Part shown: in pieces, positions 33,454 through 42,262 of the stretch
Numbering within the stretch: position 1 is the stretch's first letter
Layout of the letters: each line of letters starts with the position of its first letter
Assembly (NCBI GenBank): GCA_029168955.1
Contig: JAPDOI010000064.1
Location: 1,860,001-1,924,000, forward strand
Length of the DNA: 64,000 bases
Direction: 5' to 3'
DNA from: Aplectana chamaeleonis
Lineage: Eukaryota; Nematoda; Chromadorea; Rhabditida; Cosmocercidae
Translations under genes and position numbers: made by a program
The notes under the pieces: generated by a model
Told to the model about the DNA's origin: nothing
Seen by the model: only the letters and a program-made list of their open reading frames with translations
Database searches by the model: none

Positions 33454-34887
33454 GAGTACAAGGGGAGGACGGAGTACGGGATGGCGTCGGCGCCAGCCGG
33501 CTGGCAGCAGTGACCGCTCGCGGCCGAGTCGCCCCGGCAGCGAAATCGATGGCTCACTCGTTCGTTGATTGGCGATCGGCGAAGATCACGCACGCGAGGT
33601 CAGGGCCTGTGAGTGGAACTCAATCGTTTTTTTTTTTCAAACAAAAAGAACGACGGTTTTCTATTTTTAAGCAAACAGCCCTCTAGTTTTTGAGGGGTTG
33701 AAGTGCTTTCTAGGGAGGATACAATCTTCGAATTTTCAAGGGGTTGGAACTCCGGGTGGGCGAGATTCTGACATGCGTGCGAAGTTTTCTCGGATTTTTT
33801 CAAGGAGTTGGAACCCCGTGTGGGCGGTATTCTGACTAGAGAGCGAAGTTTTCTCCGATTTTTTCAAGGGGTTGGAACCCCGGGTGGGCGAGATTCTGAC
33901 ATGAATGCGAATATTTCTACGCTTTTGCCGACTACTGGAGCTCTAATATCAGTACTATGTACAATCATATTATTCACAATGATTCATTTGCTTTATTATA
34001 AGAGGTCGTCACCCTTTTTCCACGCACAGGCTTTTATCATGCATGCGTGATCTCCGTCGATCACCAATCAACGAGCGACTCAGATAAAAACAGCCCACTT
34101 CCCGCCGGCCAAGTCGGGCTAGTCGACTTCGCGCGGCCCCAATTTTGTGGGCGTGGCACAGCGCCCCACTTCCCGCTGGCAGAGAGGCTTTACCGTCTTT
34201 TCGCGGAGTGTCGGCGGGCAGTCGGCTATTGTTGGAGGTCATCGAACACTCACTCACCGATTCCCACTCTGATATCATCATTGCGCCACCCACTAGAGTG
34301 GAGCCAATGAACAATTGACGAGCAGAAAACGCTGTGTTGAGACTCTTTCAAAAACCCGCGCTGTGTGCGACGCTGGCCTTGGGCAGGTGAACCACTGTCC
34401 GTTAATGGCATCTGCGAATGGGAAGGCTGTAAGAAGCAGTGAGTGTAGGAAGCTTCCCCGTAGAAGCTCACTCCTTACTTGTCAAATGCAGTTCAAGATG
34501 AAATCCCCTGGAGCGGATTTTTCGAATTTTGTTAGGATAGATCATTACTTAAAGGGTGATTTTTAAATGTGCCGCAAACTGTTTTAGGATTGTCTTCTGT
34601 CCGTCATCAGATTAGCCGTAAGGCGGTGGCAGAAGGGCCGCAAAGTGCGTGTTCACCGTATACGGGCAGTCAACGAAACAGCGCTGCCGACTGCCCGCGA
34701 CTGATCTATTGGCCTTCCGCGGGAGGGGTTACGGGACGTCGGCCAGTGGTACCGCGGGAAGTGTGATGTCTCTATCTGAGCGAGGAAGCCATCGATCTCG
34801 CTGTTGGGTCGACTCGGCCGAGATCGGTCACTGTTGCCAGCCGGCTGGCGCCGACGCCACCCCGTACCCCGTCCTCCCCCAACTCCT
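33454..34887. mobile_element. Inverted-repeat element inside copy B (1.43 kb)
   Basis: Inverted ends of about 115 bp, roughly 87% alike, share GGCGTCGGCGCCAGCCGGCT, CAGTGACCG and CGGCCGAGTCG. The target is an ATATATAT stretch in the endonuclease coding region of copy B: the coding sequence LSLFNIY-IPPTTSC resumes across it. The flanking TATATAT repeats look like a 7-9 bp duplication, though the TA-rich target makes this ambiguous. No transposase is seen. It contains a ~79-bp repeat, three copies, at about 33,690-33,905. Confidence 0.7.
33690..33905. repeat. ~79-bp tandem repeat, three copies
   Basis: TTTTTCAAGGGGTTGGAA followed by CCGGGTGGGCGAGATTCTGA and GCGAAGTTTTCTC-type sequence occurs at about 33,735, 33,797 and 33,863, with the first copy shorter. 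It lies inside the inverted-repeat element that splits non-LTR copy B. Confidence 0.65.
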
Positions 34888-34899
34888 ATATATATTGAA

Positions 34900-35500
34900 A
34901 AGAGAAAGGGGTGTTTTAAGAGGGAGTTGGATTGGAAGGCACTCGAGAGTACCATCCGTGGGGGTGTTGGGTATGGGGTGGAAGGGGAGAGAAGATAAGA
35001 CAAAGGTTGAAACTCCTCCGCCAAGATTTGACCTTGGAACATGGTAAGAAGTATTGGGATTATGATTTGTAGGGGATGGAGAGATCTTGGTTTCACGAAG
35101 CACGAAGGCCGTTGAGATTGATATGTACAATGGAAAGGGGACGATATGAGGAAGAGGATTCAGAGTTGGTAGGTGAAGAGCATATAACACAGCGAAAAGC
35201 AGAGTTATGATGCTTCACAGAACTGAGACCCGAAAAAGAGAAGTGCACCCACCTTTGGCATCTAAAGCATTGGACGCTGGTCCCATTCCAAGTGACATCT
35301 CTGTCGCACGCTGCACATGGGTACTTCTTCTTCTTCTGAGCGGGTCCAGGATTCCTTTCCACGCCGGCCCTTAGCAGGAGAATCCGAAGGAGAGACGCGA
35401 CCGGCCAGCACCTCTCCCATGACAAAAACCCTCTTCGTTGAGGGGTGATGTCGGTTTGCACAAAGATGTTCTTCTTTCCTCCACACTGCCACGGCATGAA
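34900..35500 (-). pseudogene. 2A-like peptide, PHD-like finger, endonuclease start (copy B)
   Basis: Reading on minus from about 35,440: LLRILLLRAGVERNPGP, which matches the 2A consensus (ending D-x-E-x-N-P-G-P) except at one position. Then come PCAACDRD, QCFRCQRWVHFSF and FRCVIC: a C4-H-C3 PHD-like pattern in which the cysteine after the histidine has become F (copy C keeps HLSC). SIVHINLNGLR starts the endonuclease, with a frame change near 35,100. In other retrotransposons 2A motifs make ribosomes skip a peptide bond, separating an N-terminal peptide from the rest. That role here is inferred. Confidence 0.75.
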
Positions 35501-35668
35501 CGTACGACATATCGGCAGCGCTGCTAGCATCAAATTGTTTTGTCATCTGTAGAAAAGTGAAATTTCCAGACTCTTCGTGCCCTGTTCCCTCCGCCTTCCC
35601 AGCGCTCTTACACTCGCTCTAACCTTCGCGCAAGTGTGCCGATGTTTCATGGGAACCTTTTTCAACAG

Positions 35669-37247
35669 CCTAAATCTCTGGAAGCAAGTGCTGGCTCGAA
35701 GGTTTTTCAAGTAAATAGAGGGAGAATAGAATATAGGAACGCTGCCGTCTGCCTGACTAAAAATGGAAGTTGTAAATTACTAGCTCATAATAGTTATTTT
35801 AGGTCGTTTTAGTCAACAATGTGAAGAGGCTATTAAAAGACTTGAAAAGCGTTTCGAGAAAGAGCTTGGGCCAAAATTCAAAGGAGTTGCGCTGTATAGT
35901 GTGAGTATTTACCTGAAGCTTCACCTCGTTTCCTGACAGGTCTCAGAAGGTCGCCCCTTGCAGATTCTTGGAGAGACAATGTCTCCGGCTCGCGGTTCAG
36001 GGAGGTACCCTGCCAATATAAGGCTTACCTTCACATGGGATGAAAAGGTAATAGTCTGCAAGCCATCTCGCTTCAAGGGAAGTACAATTGGTCGATCTAG
36101 CCGTTTGTAACGGAATATATTATACCGTTTGATGTGCTTACAATTACGTTTTCAAATCTATGTTTGTAGCTGCAGTACATTGCTTTCAACCGAGTTACGG
36201 AGGGTTTTCTCAGTCGACCGAAACGGTAAAAACAGTTTTTGAAGTGTTTCGAGAAAAAAAAAACAATTTGGTTTGAAACTTTTATGTAGGGTCATTTGGG
36301 GTGCTGAAATCGAGTCTGGAATCCGGTTGTCGGAACTTTGAGGTTTACTGTTGATTACGGTGGGTGCCACGCTATTAAGGGGCGAGACCTACCTTAATAT
36401 TTCGAAAATCGACAAATAGACACCGAATTCTCGTTCACCACTTCGAATAACCTCCCCGAAGAAATTGTTGACCAGATCTGAGATTTTGAACAATCTACCG
36501 TATCTATACCCTCTGTAATTATTGGAGGTCGAGTGGCGGAGTCATGCTCCATTACATCCTCATGATCTCCAGGTGAAAAGGCGTCCATTTCATCTGGAGG
36601 CCTCTGGCATGTGGACTGCTTTTGTCAATAAACGGAACGTTTTTTTAGACCACCAACTATTTATACAAGCCACCGGCTTCTGCCGAAGCAGTGTTCCATA
36701 TCTCGCCGGGTTGGAAGGACCAACGAATATCTCTTTATGAAGAAACGGAACGATTGGAATACTTGCTGGTATGCGAATTGTTTACTGCCGGCGTTTTTCT
36801 CAAACAACCCAGCGCTACGACCCCGCTCCGCTTTGTTACTTATCCTTTTATTTATTTGTGGAAACGCACATAGTGCATGTGTATCAGGAAATCAAAACAT
36901 TGCTAACTCCATCGAAGAAAGACGCCGTAAGCGTTCTGGATGTTGAAACGCAAAACCTTGAATGGAACATAACGAGCACGAATGCAGCGGGGAATAAAAC
37001 TAAAAATCCGGATATAAAAGAAGGCTTAACTATAAAACACTGGGATCCATATGACGAGGCAGAGCAGAATGCGTGAGGAACTAAACCTGAAGGAATTGAA
37101 TTTCAAACATAATGCGTCTCTATCAAACAACAAATTGAGAGTTGGAACTTCTCTGTTACAGAAAAATGTTGGCCTGACCCGTGTCCGGGATGTTTTTGAT
37201 AATGACGTGGACCTCAGCATGATGGTCCAAAAAGCACTTAAAAGTTG
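35669..37247 (+). CDS. Gene 2, compact six-exon gene (unknown protein)
   Basis: Exons 35,669-35,710, 35,813-35,900, 35,940-36,047, 36,649-36,768, 36,813-36,926 and 37,063-37,247. All have AG acceptors and GT donors, and the phases join in one frame throughout. Introns are 102, 39, 601, 44 and 136 bp. Readable stretches: WKQVLARRFF, EEAIKRLEKRFEKELG, SEGRPLQILGETMSPARGSG, NIRLTFTWDEK, VFHISPGWKDQRISLYEETE, SFYLFVETHIVHVYQEIKTL, NVGLTRVRDVFDNDVDLSMM. Exon 2 is a probable amphipathic helix. The fifth exon could instead read on to a TGA at 37,074, giving an alternative end. Neither protein end is certain: upstream exons are likely, and a MITE begins within a few bases of the last donor. No family recognised. 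Confidence 0.7.
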
Positions 37248-37251
37248 GTTT

Positions 37252-37857
37252 TGTATAGGGGCTACAGAGTTGCAGCCGCCTGCAAGTGGCCCACGAGCGT
37301 CAGCCTTGACGCGGCGACAAAAATGCTTCTTCTTCTTCTTTGCAGCCACACCGAGGGTTTTGTCATAGGCGGAGAAACTGCGCGACCAGTCGTGGATTCG
37401 TTCATAGATCCATTGTGGTCAGCGTGGTAGGTCTCTTCGGACAGTTAAATACTTCTGAGCTGGTCCAGGATTCCTTTTCACGCCGGCCCTTAGCAGGAGA
37501 ATCCGAAGGAGAGACGCGGCCGGCCAGCACCTCTCCCATGACAAAAACCCTCTTCGCGGAGGGGGGTGACGTCGGTTTGCGCAGAGGTGATCTTCTTCCC
37601 TCCACACTACCACGGCATGATCGTACGACATTTCGGCAGCACAATAATGCTTTCCAACATTAGCGTCGCGGTGCCGGTTGCCGCTCGTTAACAGTGCCGC
37701 AGTTCCATCGCGGCCACAAAACGCTCTGCGGTCCCACCTCTTCGCCTTTCACGCTGCGTTGGTCGCAACCGTCACACAATATAGTCGATGTTGCACCCCC
37801 CAGAGTTGATGGTAACGCCGCGACTTGAACTCTGCACACCTTTTACTGTAATATTTG
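37252..37857. repeat. CAGAGTTGCAG MITE, split by non-LTR copy D
   Basis: The left part (TACAGAGTTGCAGCCGCC, GAGCGTCAGCCTTGACGCGG, CGACAAAAATG) and the right part (AATGCTTTCCAACATTAGCG, CGCCGCGACTTGAACTCTGC) together make one member of the family seen at 4,478-4,980 and 7,368-7,835. Its left end follows the last visible exon of gene 2 closely, so it probably lies in an intron of that gene or truncates it. Confidence 0.7.
37326..37644 (-). mobile_element. Non-LTR copy D: 3' end fused to 5' end (about 315 bp)
   Basis: Starts with TTCTTCTTCTT (the GAA tail on minus) and the terminal CPKRPTTLTTMDL-coding stretch, about 115 bp. Near 37,450 it jumps to the 5' region: LLRILLLRAGVKRNPGPAQK and upstream to the 5' terminus GTGCTGCCGAAATGTCGTAC at about 37,644. 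About 3 kb of interior is missing. AATGCTT flanks both sides, matching an uninterrupted MITE sequence, so it appears to have inserted as this short form. The 2A-like NPGP is intact here. Confidence 0.8.
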
Positions 37858-38020
37858 GCGAAAAATCGGATTCTTCAACTGATACAAGGAAACTAATGTT
37901 CTGGGCTGAAACGTGCGTTCACTGAGGCATCGTGTTCACATGTGCGATTATATTGCAGCACTTTCAAGAAGAAAGTAATGATTTTGGCAATAGCCAGCCC
38001 GGTCGATAATTATCTATAAC

Positions 38021-38283
38021 CTATCTCCTACATTTTGAGGCGAGCAGAGTCAGCAGCGGGCGGACGACTAGGGCTAAGTATACTTTGGCGAACTGAGCCG
38101 TCGACATCAGGTCGATAGGTTGTGACCTCACGATCTGCTCCCTGTTGAGAGCCCTAATCTGCCCGTTTTGTCCACCCGAGACCTCGCTATTGTCCAGCAA
38201 GCTCCGGCTGTTGACGCCCTGTTGGGTGGCATCTAGCATTAAATTTTGACAGCAGTCCGCATCCAATAAAATTGATTCACCTG
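38021..38283 (-). CDS. Possible terminal exon (unknown)
   Basis: An acceptor-like CCGTAGGCAG on minus (about 38,284) leads into about 87 open codons (ESILLDADCCQNLMLDATQQ..., ending LLTLLASKCRR) and a stop at 38,021. The middle (GGQNGQIRALNREQIVRSQP) looks coding and the end is hydrophobic (VYLALVVRPLLTLLA). No family recognised. It may be a host gene on the minus strand or a transposon fragment. No other exon could be linked. Confidence 0.3.
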
Positions 38284-38502
38284 CCTACGGAACCATTCCA
38301 TTCTCATATAATTGTTTTTGTCCCGCATAGAGCTATTTTCTTCTTGGTGTGACCGGTCTACATGATTGTAGCATTTAATTATGTCTCAATTTTTTTGAAC
38401 GGTCCCACCATTCTTGTAATTCCACAAAAAAGAGTTGTACCATTTCGCAACGCAACGCATCCAGGATTGGCGACTATGAAGCTACAGGCTATAAAACGGC
38501 GA

Positions 38503-38830
38503 AATTCTCTTGGTTCCTAGGCGTGGTGGTGCGGAGCGATGGTTAGACACAGTGAGAGAGCGTAGGGCAGACGGAGGCCGAGACGTCGCGCGCATCGCTC
38601 GCGCCTTGAATGATGCGAATTACGATGTTTTATGGAGGGTGCTGTCGTTCTCTGGGCCAGATTCCGGTCCGCATTTGCGGGCTACGGCTATTGCATCATC
38701 TCGGGCATTTAGGGGGTTCCAGCCGAGGTGAATTCGGTCGAGGGGGCTGATCCGAGGATACGAATTCGGGGGCGGAGTCGTGCTTCGCGTGAGCCGAGGG
38801 CGAAAGGGGCTCGTCCGAGGGGCGACGCCA
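38503..38830. repeat. Fragments of dispersed MITE families
   Basis: GGTGGTGCGGAGCGATGGTT and GACACAGTGAGAGAGCG near 38,523-38,560 match blocks near 10,743, 13,860 (inverted) and 16,651. TCGTTCTCTGGGCCAGATTC at 38,646 to about 38,705 is the left part of the palindromic family at 10,918-11,124. The GC-rich stretch 38,715-38,830 has GTCGAGGGGGCTGATCCGAG-type repeats also found in 41,990-42,120. Confidence 0.55.
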
Positions 38831-38939
38831 TTTTCCTCGTAGGACCTCTCAAAACAGCAGGAGCGCCGTCCTTCAAACATGTCATCATTCTCTCATCATT
38901 TGCAGACAAAATGTCTGTTTTTTCTTTTAGCTCTTATTT

Positions 38940-39300
38940 TCATTTCATTTTCATTTATTACACGGTAGAAACCGTGTGAAAGACAAACAACAAAGCGAAA
39001 TACAGCAGATAACAGTCAAGTGCCTTCTTGAATTCAGTGATTTTCCCAACTACCAACCGTGACCGAAGTAATTTATTAAACTCAGACCCCGCCCTGTTGA
39101 CAAAGAAGTGCTGTTTCACATTCCGCCTGGCCCCATCAAAGCCCAATTTCTCCGGCGCTCTCCTAGTAGTTGATGGTCTCAGGTTCCCTTGATACCTGCA
39201 CTCCCATGAATGATCTTATACATCATTATCGTATCAAATCTTTTTCTCCTGTGCTCTAGAGTGGTTAGGCCCAAATTAGCGTTTCTGGTGACATGACACA
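38940..39300 (-). pseudogene. CR1-like retrotransposon 3' end
   Basis: On minus: LEHRRKRFDTIMMYKI, then RNVKQHFFVNRAGSEFNKLL and EFKKALDCYL, the C-terminal region of CR1/Jockey-type reverse transcriptases (pattern RR-x-x-D-x-x-x-x-YKI ... FF-x-NR ... WN-x-L). It ends in an A/T-rich tail near 38,940 (CATTTCATTTTCATTTATT on +). The catalytic part is absent, so it is a 5'-truncated insertion. Confidence 0.65.
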
Positions 39301-39521
39301 CGTTGCGATTAGTCTGAAACCATTATGTCCTGAAGTAAACTCTGCGTGTAAATATATAAGTGATGTATAGCAATAAATATCCCTGAATAAAGTTCCGAAA
39401 ACCGGTTTTGAGTGCGAATCCTCTGTATGTTTATACTAAGTGGTGCTATGAGAGGGGTCACTACGGCATCGTACTTGGCCACGCCCATTTTCCTGCGTTT
39501 CGGCACTATTTGAGTACCAAC

Positions 39522-40616
39522 CAGGGTGTGCATTTTCCATTTACCGATTTACCGATTTTCCGGATTTACCGGTGTTTTTCGGAAAATTTTGATTTACCGA
39601 TTTACCGAATTTTTCTCGAAATTTTCCGAAATTTTTACCGAAAAGAAAAAATGAGTGTTTTCGCCGATTCGGCCTAATTCTTACTCGTATTTCACGTGAT
39701 TGCCACTCTTATGGCATGCTCTTGGCACGATATCCGGTTTCATCCTTATCTTTGTTACTCTTTTTGAAACTGTTTGGCTTACTTTTTAGATATTCAAACG
39801 ATCTCTTCACTTTTTCTATTAAGTGCTTCTTCTTGTCGAGATATGTACCACTACGAGAAATACATATTTTATTTAGAAATGTGAACAGGTTCGCAACGCA
39901 GCAGAGGCCTGAAGCAGATATTTCAGGAAGTGGAAAAATTCTTTTGAGCCCCCGGACACAGCACTGAATCCACTGCGCAGTTCTTGGATGAGTGCATCGT
40001 GAAATTATCGTATCCACACCTTTCCTCACTGGCCAATAAGGTGCTTGTGGGATGATGGGGGGGGGGCACTGTTGTATTGCACTTGGCCACGCCCATTTTT
40101 CCGTGCCGCAACGACTCCCCTAATTTTGGCAGGAGAGGGAAACCGCGGGTAGAGGCTCAAATTTAGTGCGGCACGGTGAAATGGGCGTGGTCAGGTGCAT
40201 CGCGCCACAGTGCCACATAGCACCACCAATAAAAACTTGTGCGTGCCTCCTGGCACAGTTGAGGCGGAAAGGATGTTTCCCTCAGCTGGCCTAATTTTGA
40301 GTCACTAGAAAAAGGCCTTGACGACAGAAAATTTGAAAATGTTACTCTCTCTCAAAATCAACGTCCCGCTGATCGGGTTCAGCCATTGAGCTCATTATAA
40401 TATGTAAAACTCGCTCTTTATTTGCACTATCCTAATGCTTTTTTAAAAATGATGCACAAATAATATTGTTTATTTGAGCTATCGTATGGGATATGTACCA
40501 AAGTCGAAGTCGGAATTTTTACCGAATTTTCCGTTTTTACCGTATTTACCGAGAAAAAAATTCGGTAAAAACTTTCGGTAAAAAATTTACCGAAAAGAAT
40601 TCTACGCACACCCCTG
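39522..40616. mobile_element. hAT-like element with TTTACCG tracts (1,095 bp)
   Basis: Flanked by a perfect 8-bp direct repeat GTACCAAC (39,514-39,521 and 40,617-40,624). Ends CAGGGTGTGC and GCACACCCCTG are inverted. The 8-bp duplication and the CAGGG start fit the hAT superfamily. Inside each end is a ~110-bp tract built from TTTACCG/TTTTCCG words (39,535-39,650 and 40,515-40,598). The interior carries a complete GGTGCTAT MITE and no recognisable transposase. Confidence 0.85.
40040..40223. repeat. GGTGCTAT MITE inside the hAT-like element
   Basis: Starts GGTGCTTGTGGGATGATGGG and ends CACATAGCACC. The core ACTTGGCCACGCCCATTTTT and the inverted AAATGGGCGTGGTCAGGTGC are present. It is the same family as the outer MITE into which its host element was inserted, so this family was active both before and after the hAT-like insertion. 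Confidence 0.85.
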
Positions 40617-40752
40617 GTACCAACTCGGATTTTTCCTACCTTTCCAAAATCAAAAGAGTCGTTGATCCGAAAATGGGAGTGGCCAAGTACAGCGCCATAT
40701 TGCCCCCCCCCCCTGCTGCAATAATACCCAGTAAACACCCTGTATATTCAGA

Positions 40753-41089
40753 ATGGATATGCCTCCAAAGAAAATACGAAAGCTGGACGAAGGAGCCATC
40801 AAGAGGTATTATGGTGAAACATCAAGAAAGCTAGGATCAAAGAAATATGGATGTAAGTCCGTTTTGGCTCGTCGAGCTCTCTTGTCATTCTTTTTACCAA
40901 GTTGTTACAAAATTCTGCGAGGAAATGCTCTTTTCAGCTCTAATTCAGCAGCAACTGCGTCAGAGAGACGGAGAGATTGATCACGTCAACTTTCACAATA
41001 ACGCAGCCCGTGAAGATACAAATGCTGCCGAAGCCGATGGGGAAGATGACTTGGACCTTTTTGAATCAGAGGACAACCTGTACTCGTGA
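40753..41089 (+). CDS. Gene 3, small nuclear-type protein (83 aa, two exons)
   Basis: The acceptor TATATTCAG at 40,751 is one base before the ATG, fitting spliced-leader trans-splicing. It could also be an internal exon. Exon 1 (40,753-40,852) has a basic NLS-like start MDMPPKKIRKLDEG, then AIKRYYGETSRKLGSKKYG. The donor GTAAGT and acceptor CTTTTCAG flank an 85-bp intron. Exon 2 (40,938-41,089) is glutamine-rich, then strongly acidic (NAAEADGEDDLDLFESEDN), ending in TGA. A basic start with an acidic tail suggests a nuclear protein, but no family is recognised. AATAAA occurs at 41,804, far downstream. A GGTGCTAT MITE ends about 20 bp before the acceptor. Confidence 0.65.
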
Positions 41090-42117
41090 TCAAACTGCCC
41101 GGTGCCACTATAGATTTTTTTATGTTTAGCAATTGATAGAATATATATGTTTAGCTCTTTATAGTTTGCTTATGTTTAGTCATTCTAGTAATACTTAGCT
41201 CACTTGTTTTGGACATGTCTCGTACATTTGTTGTAAAAATGTCTAATTTAGGTCTCATTGATCAGGGTTAAGGGCGAATCCGAGTGAAAGCAAGAAAAAC
41301 TGGTCCACAATCGTGAAAACCAGACTGTCAGTGGTGCATGTATATCCAATACAATGATGTAGAAGAGTTCTTGTCGAGTATGTACTCGAGAAAATTATGA
41401 AAATTATCGAAAAAAATTCATCCGACAAAGTTGAGACATATTTTTATGTTTCTACTCCGTTGGATGAACTGACCCCATAATTTTCTCGGTTCAAAAACAT
41501 TTGAATCGTGAGCAGACGTTTTTGTACTCGAGCGATTTTGTCCTGTCTCGTGGGTTTTTTTCGAATGTGAGCCTTTGGTTCTTGCTCATGAATTTTGAAG
41601 TGTCATTCCGTGCTTATTTTGTGCATTCGAAGTACTTAAAAATCTTGTATGAACATGTTCTGATCAGATCCAGTCTGATTTCCAACCCGCATGAACATGG
41701 ACTTTTGTTGCAATCAATTTTCTGTAAATTGTGAAGAAAAAAGGTTTTCTGCAACACTGAGCCGAAGTTATATCGTAGAATTGATGTAGTTTACTGCCGA
41801 ATCAATAAATCTTTGTCAACTGTTATAATATAAAGTGGTAAAAAAGTTATAAATTCAAGTATTATGGAGCAGTAATAGTCAAAGAAGTGTAGTACTAGTA
41901 TTAAAGTACTAGTATTGCCATAATAACGGTGAAAATATAGTGGAATACGACGAAAACCGTTATTACGGTTTTGAATTCCCGCGCTTCACTCTGAAAAGGT
42001 CCGCGGATCAGCCGCTAAGGGGAGCGGGGGGTTGGTCCGAGGGCGCTCGGGGGCTGCTGTCGAGTTTGGGACGCTCGGATGAGTCCCCCATGGACACTCG
42101 GCTGGTGCCCCCCGAAT
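41090..42117. other. Downstream of gene 3: AT-rich, repeat fragments
   Basis: 41,100-41,260 has repeated ATGTTTAG words, possibly 3' UTR. AGAAAATTATGAAAATT near 41,390 and CATAATTTTCTCGG near 41,476 are inverted, with a hairpin-like element of about 100 bp between. 41,990-42,117 is a GC-rich block (GGCGCTCGGGGGCTG, ACGCTCGGATGAG) shared loosely with 38,715-38,830. No gene seen. Confidence 0.4.
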
Positions 42118-42262
42118 GTCCGAGATGCCACACGTGAGAATCGTGCTGGGACAACTTGGTCCCGGCACGATTTTTTTCTCCCAGCTTGATTATCACGTGT
42201 CGCATGATGCAACAGCCGTAGTCCGCAATCGCGGACCAGAATTTGGCTCAGAGAACGATAGT
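42118..42262. repeat. Half of the TCGTTCTC palindromic MITE
   Basis: ATTATCACGTGTCGCATGAT and CCGTAGTCCGCAATCGCGGA to GGCTCAGAGAACGATAGTAG match the right arm of the palindrome at 10,918-11,124. A short stretch of the left arm (GTGAGAATCGTGCTGGGACA) is present. The outer left end is missing. Confidence 0.7.

Larger units (their letters stand above)
30778..35518 (-). mobile_element. Non-LTR retrotransposon, copy B (full 5' end)
   Basis: The minus-strand copy runs from the 5' end at 35,518 (TGCCGATATGTCGTACG, as in copies C and D) to a 3' (GAA)n tail at 30,778. The 12-bp GCTGCTAGCATC occurs on both sides (30,766-30,777 and about 35,520-35,531) and is the target duplication. Without the 1.4-kb insertion at 33,454-34,887 it is about 3.3 kb. 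It is dead, with several frameshifts and a deletion in the reverse transcriptase. Copies A and B lie 3' end to 3' end, 480 bp apart. Confidence 0.85.
39442..40729. repeat. GGTGCTAT MITE split by a hAT-like element
   Basis: The left part 39,442-39,521 (GGTGCTATGAGAGGGGTCAC, CTTGGCCACGCCCATTTTCC) and the right part 40,617-40,729 (AAAATGGGAGTGGCCAAGTA, C run, CTGCTGCAATAATACC) form one MITE. Its middle holds the hAT-like element 39,522-40,616. The right end lies about 20 bp before the acceptor of gene 3. Confidence 0.8.
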
